Shown here: positions 1 through 9,764 of the stretch, in pieces
How positions within the stretch are numbered: position 1 is the stretch's first letter
Layout of the letters: every line of letters begins with the position of its first letter
Assembly: GCA_043755435.1 (NCBI GenBank)
Contig: JAYUSZ010000091.1
Coordinates: 10,590-74,589, forward strand
From: JANXSF01 sp043755435
Lineage (GTDB): Bacteria > Acidobacteriota > Terriglobia > Bryobacterales > Bryobacteraceae
DNA: 64,000 nucleotides
Direction of reading: 5' to 3'
Notes under the pieces: generated by a model
What the model was told of the DNA's origin: nothing
Database searches by the model: none
Seen by the model: only the letters and a program-made list of their open reading frames with translations
Position numbers and translations under genes: made by a program

Positions 1-223
1 TGCTTCTATTCTTCGGTAGAAATTGAAACGCGCTCATATAACCCTGCGTCTTCGACCATTTACCAATGCGGTTTAGAGCGTCGTGGCGGCGTTGCGCCTT
101 CGCTCGATGATCAAGAACAAGAGTGACAGCCTCCTCCACGAGTTTGCCCGCAGTACGAAATTGGCCCGCAGCAATTTGCTGTTCAATTTGAATCGAAAGG
201 TGCTCGGGCAAATGGATTGTCAT
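1..223 (-). CDS. ParD-like ribbon-helix-helix antitoxin, 3' end outside window
   Basis: An open frame reads leftward from an ATG at 223 to the window edge without a stop. It begins MTIHLPEHLSIQIEQQIA, continues with GQFRTAGKLVEEAV and then an Arg/Lys-rich helix. This is the usual N-terminal pattern of ParD/CopG-type antitoxins: a short beta strand, then two helices that bind operator DNA as a dimer. The partner toxin (ParE/RelE or PIN type) would lie to the left and is not visible. The tail after about residue 50 is less typical, so the end of the antitoxin domain is uncertain. The opposite-strand reading over the same bases has no recognisable features. Confidence 0.5.
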   Translation of the reverse strand, partial: MTIHLPEHLSIQIEQQIAAGQFRTAGKLVEEAVTLVLDHRAKAQRRHDALNRIGKWSKTQGYMSAFQFLPKNRS

Positions 224-377
224 ATGCGATTCCTAATCAATATTCCAGCGCAGTCATTGATGCCCGTGTTTTGGTCAACTTTTCCCTTTGCGACACGCTA
301 CTCCGAATCGCGGGTTGTTTGAACCGAAAAACGTGGAAGGCGATTGGAGCGGTCGCCAATAATGGCAAGGCCTGGGA

Positions 378-1562
378 TCAACTGCTGATCAGCGCCAAGT
401 AACTTACTAAGTGCGATTCTGCGGAATACAACGACAGCCCTCCGGCTGCTCCGGCATTTCCGTATTCGATGGCTAATTGTGGATCGGCGTCTAGCTGGTC
501 CAATAATCTTCCAAACCCTGAAGGTTCATCCACCACCCAACCACCGCCGGTAGACTCCACGATTTCAGGCAATGCGCCATAGCCGGAAACCACAACTGGA
601 GTCGATTGTTGGATGGATTCCAGCGCCGTTAATCCAAAGGTCTCCCAGCATATTGAAGGCACAAGAGTGGCACGTGCATTGGCATAGAGGGAAGCAAGAT
701 TGAAATGCGCTATTCTGCCCAGGAATTCAATATTTGGCGACCCTTCCGCGATACGCCGTAGTTCTCCTTCGAAGTTACCCACGCCAGCAATCTTCAGCCG
801 CCGCTTAGGGTTTTCCTTGAAAAATGGGAGAACGTTTTGAATGCCTTTATACTTTTCCAGCCTTCCAGCAATCAAGTAATAATCCCGATTCCCCGTAACC
901 GATACCTTCGCGGTTGCGGTTAGAAAATGAGGCAAAACGCACGGATTGATTCCCATCAATTCCCGATACTTGTTTGCCACAAATATGCTGGGAGCAAGGA
1001 ATGCATCAATGTTGTCCAGCCCGCTTGAAACCTTGCCATTCGATCTCCACAACTGCGGAGGCCGGCCATGTTTCAACGTGCAGGAATAACAGTGCCGATC
1101 GATACAAACTGCTTCGTTGTCACGAAACAGAATACTGGTTGGGCAGGCCAGCCAATATTCGTGGAGAGTCATCAATCGCACGCCTTTGCCGAGTGGCAGG
1201 GCTCCTGATCCGCCGATCAGGGAGAGGTTGTGCCAATGGGTGACGTCGAAATCCTGTTCAAGAATCTGCTTCAGCTTCGCCTGCTTCCCGAAAGGCTGGC
1301 CGGTGAGGTGAGTGGCGATCGGCGAAAAGGCTCCAAACGGCGAGGACAGACGATGAACCACAACCCTTGAATCCACCGGATAAGCTGATTCTTCCACTTT
1401 TCCACGAAGCAGCTGAAAGCTGTCGTCGCAACAAACAACTTCCACGTGGTGGCCAGCATTCACCAGCAGATTCGCCAGGTTGGCGACGAAAATCGCATCA
1501 CCACCAAAGTGCTTGGGGGGGAAGAAGGTGGTGATGAGACAAAAGCGAAGGCGGCGAGCCAT
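378..1562 (-). CDS. glycosyltransferase family 4 (GT-B fold)
   Basis: The protein transfers a sugar from an activated donor to a cell-surface glycan precursor; donor and acceptor cannot be read from sequence. The N-terminal half has the GT4-type start RFCLITTFFPPKHFGGDAIF and a Cys-rich segment (CIDRHCYSCTL) found in some polysaccharide GT4 enzymes. The C-terminal half has the donor-binding motif ICWETFGLTALESI, with Glu residues in the expected E-x7-E arrangement. I prefer the start at 1562 (MARRLRF). A start at 1625 would add 21 very basic residues, and neither has a convincing ribosome-binding site. The gene stands alone, 126-190 bp from the divergently transcribed gene at 1752. Confidence 0.85.
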   Translation of the reverse strand: MARRLRFCLITTFFPPKHFGGDAIFVANLANLLVNAGHHVEVVCCDDSFQLLRGKVEESAYPVDSRVVVHRLSSPFGAFSPIATHLTGQPFGKQAKLKQILEQDFDVTHWHNLSLIGGSGALPLGKGVRLMTLHEYWLACPTSILFRDNEAVCIDRHCYSCTLKHGRPPQLWRSNGKVSSGLDNIDAFLAPSIFVANKYRELMGINPCVLPHFLTATAKVSVTGNRDYYLIAGRLEKYKGIQNVLPFFKENPKRRLKIAGVGNFEGELRRIAEGSPNIEFLGRIAHFNLASLYANARATLVPSICWETFGLTALESIQQSTPVVVSGYGALPEIVESTGGGWVVDEPSGFGRLLDQLDADPQLAIEYGNAGAAGGLSLYSAESHLVSYLALISS

Positions 1563-1751
1563 TCTTGCAATTGTAGCGCCCCTTCTCTTAACTGCAGTTC
1601 GCTTAACGTTCTTAACACTTTTCATATCATCATTTAACAGAACTTTGCGTTGATCCGCCTACTTTGCCAATACACTGGGCAAGTGGGTAACCTTCCCTGG
1701 AACGGGAGCACCTTAAACCTTGTCTGAAGTTCTCTAAAATAGGAGCAACGT

Positions 1752-2120
1752 ATGCGATTACAAACTATTGTTTTGAGCATTTTGATGGCAGCCTCGGCGC
1801 TGGCCGGTGATGTAACGGGCAAATGGACCGCCACCATGCAAGGCCGCAAAGGCGGACAGGCCCGCGAAGTGGTATACAACTTCAAGGCGGACGGCGATAA
1901 ACTGACAGGGACAACCACTGGCATGGGTGGCCAGGAAATTGCCATTACCGACGGCAAGATCAAAGGTGATGAAATCTCGTTTACAACGAAGGTTGAGTTC
2001 AACGGAAACAGCATGGTGATGATGCACAAAGGCAAGATGACTGGTGATGAAATCAAGTTTTCACAAACCCGTGAAGGTGCTGAGCAAGCCCGTGAGTTCA
2101 CTGCCAAACGTGCCAACTAA
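1752..2120 (+). CDS. small secreted beta-rich protein, acidobacterial conserved hypothetical
   Basis: 122 residues. An N-terminal signal peptide (hydrophobic stretch about 4-18, Ala-Leu-Ala then Gly-Asp) points to export. The mature part alternates short strands with glycine turns (GKWTATMQG, YNFKADGDKLTGT, ITDGKIKGDEISF), the pattern of a small barrel or lipocalin-like fold. I recall similar short exported proteins as common in Solibacter-type genomes, with no known activity. A good AGGAG lies just upstream of the ATG. It precedes the Oar-like gene by about 50 bp on the same strand and may be cotranscribed with it. No function is assigned. Confidence 0.7.
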   Translation: MRLQTIVLSILMAASALAGDVTGKWTATMQGRKGGQAREVVYNFKADGDKLTGTTTGMGGQEIAITDGKIKGDEISFTTKVEFNGNSMVMMHKGKMTGDEIKFSQTREGAEQAREFTAKRAN

Positions 2121-2170
2121 CTTCCAAACTAATAAATACCCATCCGCAAAAAATAGGTCAATCGAACAAA

Positions 2171-5100
2171 GTGCTTCTCCGAATTTTACTTACCTCCTGC
2201 CTGCTAACTTGCAGTTTGCTGAACGCTACTGAGCAGCGTGGAATCGTCAAGGTGAATGGTTTACCCATTCCCGGAGCGACGGTGACCGCCAAGATGGGGG
2301 AGCAGACGATTGCCACGTCCACGGATGAAGCAGGAGTCTATTTATTTCCAAATCTTACGCCGGGAGAGTGGGTGATTGAGGTGGAAATGATCGGGTTCAC
2401 TGGTGCTGTGAAAACCATCACAATGGGTGCCGATACTCCTCCGGCTCTGGATTTGGATATGAAAGTTGGCAAGGGCCGAGTTGTGATTGCGGCTGCCAAA
2501 CCAGTTGTTGGCCCAACACCTCAGCCCTCCAGGGAAGCCGCAAATCCAACCGAGGTAGCTAAGCCTTCAGCGACCCAACAGGCTGCGAACCGTCCCCAAC
2601 GTGGTGGACCAGGAACTGCCGGTGCTGGTGCAAGAGCCGGGCAAGGCGGTCGACCCGGAGCCTCTGGTCAAGGTGGTTTTCAGAGATTGGAGTTGGAGCA
2701 AACAGCAGGGCAGAATGAAGTGCAGGCTGCATTGAACGCAGCTGAAATGCCGCAACAACAGCAGCAGGATCTTTCTCAAAATGCCAACGAATCTTTTCTG
2801 GTGAACGGGAGTTTAAGTAGTGGTTTAACCTCTCCTGATCGCACTGATGACTCATTTGGACGCATGGCGGAATTTCGCCCAGGTTTTGGTGGACCTGGTG
2901 GTCCCGGAGGCATTGGCGGTGAAGGCGGTGCGGGGGGTGAAGGCGGTGGCACAGGCTTTGGCGGACCCGGCGGCGGTCGAGGTGGACCTGGCGGTGGACC
3001 TGGCGGAGGAGGACCTGGTGGAGGCGGATTCGGTGGTGGTGGAGGCGGATTTGGCGGAGGCCCCGGCGGTGGTCGAGGAGGACCCGGCGGTGGTCGTGGC
3101 CCTGGTGGTCCCGGTGGACCGGGTGCACGTGGCCCACGCGAAGGTCAACGCGGAGGCCCTCCGGGCGGCACATCCAGATTCGGCAATCGTGGAAATCGTG
3201 GACGTGATGGCTTCCACGGTGGTGCGTCCTTCTCGTTCCGTGATTCAGGATTAGACGCCAAGTCGTATTCGATCAGCGGACAGGAAATTGCCAAAGCTAA
3301 TTATTCCGTTAGTCGTTTCAATCTGACCGGTGGCGGAGCGCTTCGCATTCCTCATGTGTTCACCGACGAGAAAACTTTCATCTTTGTGAACTACTCTGGT
3401 ACACGTTCCAAGAACCCCTACGACAACATTGCCACGTTGCCAACCGCATTGGAACGTAGCGGTGATTTTTCACAATCTATCGCCCGTGGGGCTGTTACCA
3501 TTTACGATTCCCTTTCCGGGTTGCCGTTTGCCGGGAACAAAATCCCAGCTACTCGAGTTAGTCCAGCGTCAAAGGCTTTACTCACTTTGATCCCTTTGCC
3601 GAATCAGCCGGGCAATTTGCAGAATTATCAGATCATCTCCTCCGTTCCTTCCAATTCCGACAACCTGGGCCTGCGTCTTAGCCGCAGCATCACAACCAAG
3701 GATCGTCTGGCAGGTTCTTACAATTTTCAACATCGCAATGGAGCCAATCAACAATTGTTGGGCTTCACCGATACATCCACCGGCAACGGTATGAGCTCCG
3801 ATCTTACCTGGACCCACAACATTGCTCGAGGGCTGATCAATAACGCACGCATGACGTTTTCACGCAATTCCAGCAACCTAATCCCTTACTTTGCGTTTGG
3901 CAGAGATTGGGCACGCGACGTGGGCATTGCGGGCACTTCCACCGATCCGCGTAACTTCGGGCCTCCCAACCTTTCCTTCACTAACTTTGGTGGACTTAGT
4001 GATGGATCAAACAGCCGCAATGTAAGTCAGACCTTGGGCCTGGGTGATAGTTTCACGTGGGCGAAGGGCAAACATACGCGGGCATTCGGGTTCGATTTCA
4101 GGCGGATTCAAAGCAACAGCATTACCGATTCCAATGCTCGTGGTACTTATGCATTCTCTGGCATCGGCACCAGCGCCTTCGACGCAAACGGGCTTTCGGT
4201 GAACGGCACAGGGTTCGATTTCGCCGACTATCTCTTAGGACTTCCGCAGTCCAGTTCCATTCGTTTCGGCAGCGGTGATATCTATTTCCGCAGTTCGTCC
4301 TATAGTGCTTACGTCAACGATGATTGGCGCTGGCGCTCTAATTTGACCATCAATGCCGGGCTGCGCTACGAATACTTGACGCCCTTGCAGGAAAAGTACG
4401 GACGCATGGCGAACCTTGATGTGGCTCCAAACTTCCTGGGCGTCGCAGTTGTAACGCCGAACATTCCTGGCCCTTATACAGGTGCCTTCCCTTCAGGATT
4501 GGTCAATCCGGACAAGAACAATCTGGCACCAAGAGTGGCCATTGCCTACAAGCCTCTTAAAGGCAAGTCCACGCTGGTTCGAATTGGATATGGCATGTAC
4601 TACAACGGGTCGGTGTACAATTCAGCAGCCAATCGCATGGCGCAGCAGCCGCCCTTCGCCAAGACTTTCTCAGTAAACACAACCACTGCCCGGCCGCTGA
4701 GCATCGCCAACGGGTTTACGCAGGTGGTATCGCAGCAGATTACGAATACTTTTGCTATTGATCGCAATTATATTGTTGGTTACGCCCAAACCTGGAACTT
4801 GAATATTCAACAAAGCCTGCCATGGTCCAGCACCATGGAAGTGGGTTATGTGGGAACCAAGGGAACTCGCTTGGACGTGCAGCGATTGCCGAATCGTGCC
4901 GCTCCTGGATCGCCTCTAACTTCTGAGCAGCGCCGGTTGATTGGCAATGCAACAGGATTCACCTTCGATAGTTCTGACGGAAATTCTATCTATCATGCGG
5001 CCAATGTTCGAGTAACTCGCCGCTTCCGCCGAGGTTACTCAGCCGAGGCTCAATACACTTTCTCAAAATCAATTGACAACGCATCTGCCGTTGGCGGTGG

Positions 5101-5686
5101 TGGTGGGTCAGTTGTGCAGGATAATAATAATCTTGCGGCTGAACGTGCAGTGTCTACCTTTAATCGTCCACATAGCTTGCGGACCAACTGGATGTATACA
5201 CCATTCAGTTCCCAAACCAGCAGGGCTGCGACGAGCAAGTGGCTAAAGGATTGGCAGATCAGTGGTGGAGCTAATATTCAATCGGGCTCGCCGATGACTG
5301 CGATTGTATTGGGGAATCGCTCCGATGCTGGTGGCACTGGTGCAGTCGGCAGCAGCCGTGCGGATGCAACTGGCTTGGCCGTTGATTCTGGAACAGGATT
5401 TTTCAATCTTGCAGCGTTCACTCTGCCGCCCGCCACCCGCTATGGAAATGCTTCGCGCAACACCATTACTGGCCCAACACTTTTTGTGATGAACGGCAGC
5501 GTTGGACGCAACATTCGCTTTGGCGATACGCGCCGCAGCTTAGACCTCCGAATGGAAGCCAACAACATTCTGAACACAGTTACGATTAACCGTTTCGGAA
5601 CCACAGTAAATGCTTCCAACTATGGCGTGGCCTTAAACTCCGCCAATATGCGCACCATGACTTTGAATGTGAGGTTCCGGTTCTAA
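2171..5686 (+). CDS. Oar-like TonB-dependent-receptor-type outer membrane protein
   Basis: 1171 residues from a GTG start, with a signal peptide (about residues 1-20). A carboxypeptidase-regulatory-like beta-sandwich (about 22-95) is followed by a low-complexity linker and an extraordinary Gly-Pro-rich tract (about 236-345, GGPGG-type repeats). A beta-barrel follows, with RSGDFSQ and NAGLRYEYLTP motifs typical of acidobacterial Oar/TonB-like proteins. The C-terminus ends in a strand finishing with Phe (NVRFRF), as expected for BAM-assembled barrels. Such proteins sit in the outer membrane and probably bind or import large substrates; the substrate is unknown. The stop overlaps the ATG of the next gene (TAATG), so the two are translationally coupled. 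Confidence 0.88.
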   Translation: MLLRILLTSCLLTCSLLNATEQRGIVKVNGLPIPGATVTAKMGEQTIATSTDEAGVYLFPNLTPGEWVIEVEMIGFTGAVKTITMGADTPPALDLDMKVGKGRVVIAAAKPVVGPTPQPSREAANPTEVAKPSATQQAANRPQRGGPGTAGAGARAGQGGRPGASGQGGFQRLELEQTAGQNEVQAALNAAEMPQQQQQDLSQNANESFLVNGSLSSGLTSPDRTDDSFGRMAEFRPGFGGPGGPGGIGGEGGAGGEGGGTGFGGPGGGRGGPGGGPGGGGPGGGGFGGGGGGFGGGPGGGRGGPGGGRGPGGPGGPGARGPREGQRGGPPGGTSRFGNRGNRGRDGFHGGASFSFRDSGLDAKSYSISGQEIAKANYSVSRFNLTGGGALRIPHVFTDEKTFIFVNYSGTRSKNPYDNIATLPTALERSGDFSQSIARGAVTIYDSLSGLPFAGNKIPATRVSPASKALLTLIPLPNQPGNLQNYQIISSVPSNSDNLGLRLSRSITTKDRLAGSYNFQHRNGANQQLLGFTDTSTGNGMSSDLTWTHNIARGLINNARMTFSRNSSNLIPYFAFGRDWARDVGIAGTSTDPRNFGPPNLSFTNFGGLSDGSNSRNVSQTLGLGDSFTWAKGKHTRAFGFDFRRIQSNSITDSNARGTYAFSGIGTSAFDANGLSVNGTGFDFADYLLGLPQSSSIRFGSGDIYFRSSSYSAYVNDDWRWRSNLTINAGLRYEYLTPLQEKYGRMANLDVAPNFLGVAVVTPNIPGPYTGAFPSGLVNPDKNNLAPRVAIAYKPLKGKSTLVRIGYGMYYNGSVYNSAANRMAQQPPFAKTFSVNTTTARPLSIANGFTQVVSQQITNTFAIDRNYIVGYAQTWNLNIQQSLPWSSTMEVGYVGTKGTRLDVQRLPNRAAPGSPLTSEQRRLIGNATGFTFDSSDGNSIYHAANVRVTRRFRRGYSAEAQYTFSKSIDNASAVGGGGGSVVQDNNNLAAERAVSTFNRPHSLRTNWMYTPFSSQTSRAATSKWLKDWQISGGANIQSGSPMTAIVLGNRSDAGGTGAVGSSRADATGLAVDSGTGFFNLAAFTLPPATRYGNASRNTITGPTLFVMNGSVGRNIRFGDTRRSLDLRMEANNILNTVTINRFGTTVNASNYGVALNSANMRTMTLNVRFRF

Positions 5687-7827
5687 TGAAACCAATTGCT
5701 GTATTAACCGCGTTTGCTGTATTGATGCAGGGCCAACAAGCCCAGCCTCCCGCACAGCAGACATCGAAACCGCCGTTGTTTGCAGAATCGGTGACTAAGT
5801 TTTCTGTTGGGACGAATTTGGTTGTAATCAATCTGGATGTGCGCGATAAAAACGGCAAGCCGGTGGAGGGCCTGAAGGCCTCGGACTTCACGTTGACCGA
5901 AGACGACAAAGCTCAGAAAATTTCTATTTTTGAATATCAACAGTTGGAAACGGAACCATTGCCCGCTGCGGAACCGGAACCTGTCAAGCCTGCTATTGCC
6001 CCGGCTACTGCTGCGCCCAAGCCAACGGCAAAACCACAAATTACGCCCTCTGCGCCTGGGGAGATGCGTTACAAAGATCGGCGGCTAATGGTGATGTTCT
6101 TCGATTTTTCCGCCATGCCGCAGGAAGATCAGATTCGCGCACAAGCTGCGGCACTGAAGTTTGTGGATACGCAGATTACCCCTGCAGACATGGTTTCCAT
6201 TATGACCTTCGCGACGAAGTTGCAAGTAGTGGAAGATTTCACAGCTGACCGTGACAAGCTTCGGGCCACCATCAAAGGGTTTCAAATTGGCACTGGTAGT
6301 GAACTGGCGGCCGATGGATTAACCGGTGCCGACAGTGAAGAAGACAACAATTCCGCATTCAGCGCCGATGAATCTGAGTTCAACGTTTTTAATACAGACC
6401 GGAAGCTAAGTGCCTTAGAGTCGGCCGCAAAAATGTTGGGGTCCTTGCCGGAAAAGAAGGCCCTGGTTTATTTCACAAGTGGTGTTAGCAAGACCGGTAT
6501 GGAAAACCAATCACAACTTCGCGCCACCACCAATGCCGCAGTAAAGGCCAATGTTTCGTTCTATCCAATTGATGCCCGCGGCTTGGTAGCCAGTGCTCCG
6601 GGAGGCGACGCAACCAAGGGAAGTTCGCGCGGCAGTGGAATGTATAGCGGCAGCACACAAAGCGGAAATCGTGACAAAGCCAATGGCTCGCAGGAAACCC
6701 TTGTGACGCTGGCCGGCGATACCGGCGGCAAAGTGATGCTGGATAATAACGATCTGGCGCTGGGTATTCAGCAGGCGCAAAAGGACGTTTCCAGCTATTA
6801 CATTGTTGGCTACTATAGCGCCAACGAGGCGCTGGATGGCCGGTTCCGCCGCATCAAAGTGAAGTTCAACGATCCTAAGATGACGGCCAAGATCAACTAT
6901 CGCTCCGGTTATTTCGCAGGCAAGCAGTTCAAGAATTTCAGTTCCTCGGAAAAAGAACGTCAGTTGGAAGAAGCCATTTTGTTGGGCGATCCCATGACGG
7001 AGTTGCCAATTGCACTGGAAGTGAATTTCTTCAAAATGGGCAAGCTCAGCTATTTTGTTCCGGTTGCCGTGAAAATCCCCGGCTCAGCCATGGAAGTGAA
7101 CAAGAAGGGTACCGACGAAAAGACAGAGCTGGATTTCATTGGCCAGATTCGCGATTCGAAAGGCAAGATTCAAGGGTCCGTGCGCGACATGATTTCCGTA
7201 AAGTTGAAGGGCGATGAAGCCACCAGCCTCACCAAGCGCAACCTGCAGTACGATTCCGGTTTCACACTGCCGCCGGGAGATTACACCATCAAGTTTCTGG
7301 CTCGGGAAAACGTTTCTGGAAAGATGGGTACGTTTGAATCGAAATTCAATATACCCAACCTCAGCACGCAAACACAGTGGCTGAATACCAGCTCTGTGAT
7401 CTGGTCTAACCAGCGCGAACCCATGTCAGCATCTGTCGCCTCAGTTGAGAAGAACAAGAAGCTGATGGCTGCCCACCCGTTGATTCAAGATGGCCAAAAG
7501 CTGGTGCCAAGCATCACGCGTGTTTATCGCACCAATCAGAATCTATACGTTTACACCGAAGTGTACGATGCAGGGTTGGAACCCGGTTCGAAGACGCCCG
7601 ACGTGATGGCATCCTTGAGTTTCTTCCAGGGAAAAGTGAAGACATTCCAAACCGGGCAAGTTCGTGTGCAGGCAGTTTCAGCCACTCGCAACCACATGGT
7701 TCCTGTGCGGTTTGAAATTCCGCTGGCTGGATTGAAGCCAGGGAATTACACATGCCAGGTGAACTTGGTGGATGAGGTTGGGCAGAAGTTTGCCTTCTCT
7801 CGCTCGCCAATGGTTTTGGTTAAATAG
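5686..7827 (+). CDS. VWFA-related acidobacterial domain protein
   Basis: 713 residues with an exported N-terminus. Residues about 40-90 (FSVGTNLVVINLDVRDKNG, then GLKASDFTLTEDD) are the typical opening of the VWFA-related domain family expanded in Acidobacteria. A von Willebrand A-like fold follows (LMVMFFDFSAMP, ALVYFTSGV). The canonical MIDAS DxSxS is not intact (DFSAM), so metal-dependent adhesion is uncertain. The C-terminal half is beta-rich. It is coupled to the Oar-like gene upstream, and I infer a shared envelope role such as assembly or ligand handling; this is not proven. Confidence 0.82.
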   Translation: MKPIAVLTAFAVLMQGQQAQPPAQQTSKPPLFAESVTKFSVGTNLVVINLDVRDKNGKPVEGLKASDFTLTEDDKAQKISIFEYQQLETEPLPAAEPEPVKPAIAPATAAPKPTAKPQITPSAPGEMRYKDRRLMVMFFDFSAMPQEDQIRAQAAALKFVDTQITPADMVSIMTFATKLQVVEDFTADRDKLRATIKGFQIGTGSELAADGLTGADSEEDNNSAFSADESEFNVFNTDRKLSALESAAKMLGSLPEKKALVYFTSGVSKTGMENQSQLRATTNAAVKANVSFYPIDARGLVASAPGGDATKGSSRGSGMYSGSTQSGNRDKANGSQETLVTLAGDTGGKVMLDNNDLALGIQQAQKDVSSYYIVGYYSANEALDGRFRRIKVKFNDPKMTAKINYRSGYFAGKQFKNFSSSEKERQLEEAILLGDPMTELPIALEVNFFKMGKLSYFVPVAVKIPGSAMEVNKKGTDEKTELDFIGQIRDSKGKIQGSVRDMISVKLKGDEATSLTKRNLQYDSGFTLPPGDYTIKFLARENVSGKMGTFESKFNIPNLSTQTQWLNTSSVIWSNQREPMSASVASVEKNKKLMAAHPLIQDGQKLVPSITRVYRTNQNLYVYTEVYDAGLEPGSKTPDVMASLSFFQGKVKTFQTGQVRVQAVSATRNHMVPVRFEIPLAGLKPGNYTCQVNLVDEVGQKFAFSRSPMVLVK

Positions 7828-7831
7828 AACA

Positions 7832-8645
7832 CCCATCAGCTTTCATTTTTCGCATTCCCAGCAAGCCTCGCGTTATGATGGTCTTTACCCTAACGAAGCG
7901 GAACAGCAAAAACTCACTAAGCGGGATAAGCAACTGATTTGTGATCAGGCCATTCTGATCATGGAACAGTTCTATGCTCATCTGCCTTTCAAACGCGCCC
8001 GCTATGCCGCCGATTCTGCACAGCGATTACGCCTTCTTCGCAGCGACATTCCCAACCTTTCCGAACAACAGTTTCACGCTGAAATGATTCGGACCTTTAC
8101 CGAACTCCGTGACGTCCACACCCTTTATAGATTGCCAGAGCCCTTCAAAAGCGCCGTTGCCTTCCTTCCATTTTTTACGGAATCCTTTGAAACCCCGGAG
8201 GGCCGGCGCTACGTGGTTACTGAAATTATGGAAGGTTTCAAACCTGATCCTTCCTTCGTGCCATTTGTAGAAATTGTTAGTTGGAGCGGCGTTCCAATCG
8301 AAAAGGCTGTAGACCAATTGGCGCGCAATATTCCCGGCGGCAACCTTGCTACCCGCGTGTTTCGCGGCAATATGCGGCTTACTGTCCGGACCTTAAATAA
8401 CGTTCTTGCGCCACTCGAGGAATGTGCGTTCATTCACTACAAGCCTCGCGGCAGCGAAGAGGTTCGCATCATGCTGGTGCCCTGTCGTGGGTCACGGATT
8501 GACATCCGCTGTTTTGCTTAGTGGTCGAAGCATGGAAACAAATGCGGAATGCAAACAACTAACCGACTTGGCAAGAGTAAAGGATACACTCTGGGTTCAA
8601 CGCCGGCTAAGCACCCCCGTCGCGGCTTCCGAACTGGCCAGTCCC
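7832..8645 (+). pseudogene. truncated, frameshifted copy of the S41-peptidase-like gene at 28294
   Basis: Bases 7832-7890 match the upstream region of the intact gene (28206-28260). The segment that would hold its start and first ~40 codons is missing. From about 7906 the frame matches residues ~44-230 of the intact protein almost perfectly. At about 8485 two bases are lost (CCTGTCGTGGG against CCTGGTACGTAGG), which throws the frame into a stop at 8521; DNA similarity continues to about 8640. By hand I count about 55-60 base differences over the aligned in-frame part, only about six changing an amino acid. The catalytic domain is absent, so no active peptidase is expected. Confidence 0.85.
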
Positions 8646-8769
8646 CGTTTTTCGCGTTGCCGGGATATTGGCACGAAAAATACACGATTCAATTGTCAAA
8701 GATCTTACGAGCTGGACTAAACTGATTCTTATCGCGCCCGGTGTGCGCTCCCCCTTTTCGCCGGTCTAC

Positions 8770-9594
8770 TCACCATTTGAGTGACAGGGGTTGGGTATCG
8801 GGGCAAAACACGTCGTCGAACCACTCCACGCAAAACAATCCGTCATTGGTTGAGACGAATTCGCAGAGAAATTCTTGGGCAAATTTGCGGGCACCGAGAG
8901 TGGCTTCTTCCGAAGCTAGTTGTTCGGGGGTGAAGCGCGGGCATTCGGTGGCGGGGACAACGACGCGACGCCAATCTTCGGCACCTTCGGTGAATTCGCG
9001 GTGGAAAAATCCTTCCGTATCTTTTGGAGTGGAGAGAAGCCAGATGGATCCATTTTTCTGGGTTAGCATGGGGCGCGCGGCGGTGTAGATTTCGTCCTTC
9101 ACCATGGAAGCTTCATCAATGACGAGCATGGTGACACCGGAAAACCCGCGAATGCCGTCGGACGAATTTCCGGGGATGGCGACGATGCGGGAGCGGTTGG
9201 GCAGCACGATGGATTGCCTATTGATGGTATCGCCTTTGGTGATTAAACTTATGCGCGAGGCGAGGTCCTTGACCTTCTTGAGGAGTTCCGCACTTTGGCG
9301 GAGTGTGGGGCCGGCGACGATGCTGAGCGAATCGGGGTGATGAAGGGCATGGAACAGTAAGGCCACCGCAGCCATCCAACTTTTTCCCCATTGGCGAGTG
9401 CAATTGAGGATGACGCGTTTGCTGGGGCCCGTGAGGAGTTCGCGCTGTTTATCTTCGAGCATCCAACCAAGAATTTTTTCGGCGAAGGCGGCCATGTTGG
9501 CGGCTACGACATCGGTTGCGCCGAGTTTGTTGCGTGGACTGAAGGTTGGCGAGGTGGATTGTGTAACGCGGTTTGTGCCAGACACTATTTTCAT
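8770..9594 (-). CDS. terminase-large-subunit-like ATPase, stand-alone
   Basis: 274 residues. It has a Walker A variant CTRQWGKS (65-72) and a Walker B VIDEAS (158-163), with LLSTPKDTEGFF matching the coupling motif of terminase ATPases. Phage terminases carry a C-terminal nuclease domain; here the protein ends soon after the ATPase core (FLCEFVSTNDGLF). As I recall, stand-alone ATPase-only versions of about this length recur in Bryobacterales genomes without other phage genes, and none are seen here. It follows, on the same strand, the frameshifted gene at 9765-10509, a partner I would expect. Its role is unknown; a mobile or satellite-like unit is possible. Confidence 0.75.
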   Translation of the reverse strand: MKIVSGTNRVTQSTSPTFSPRNKLGATDVVAANMAAFAEKILGWMLEDKQRELLTGPSKRVILNCTRQWGKSWMAAVALLFHALHHPDSLSIVAGPTLRQSAELLKKVKDLASRISLITKGDTINRQSIVLPNRSRIVAIPGNSSDGIRGFSGVTMLVIDEASMVKDEIYTAARPMLTQKNGSIWLLSTPKDTEGFFHREFTEGAEDWRRVVVPATECPRFTPEQLASEEATLGARKFAQEFLCEFVSTNDGLFCVEWFDDVFCPDTQPLSLKW

Positions 9595-9764
9595 GTCTGA
9601 AACTTAACATCCGCAGGAGCATTGACCGGCTTAGTTGAGGTTATGGTTTGACGCTAAGCAATTGTGGATATTGGGATCAAAAAAATTACGGTATGCTGTG
9701 AACCGAGATTTTGGGTATCCCTTTTGGAGACCAACTTTTGCTTGCCGATGGAGGGAGTCGATTG

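Noticed and set aside
2559..3254. Long open frames in both strands over the Gly-rich tract
   Set aside because: Their composition (Ala/Val or His/Arg runs) mirrors the GGX codons of the receptor gene; no motif or start signal.
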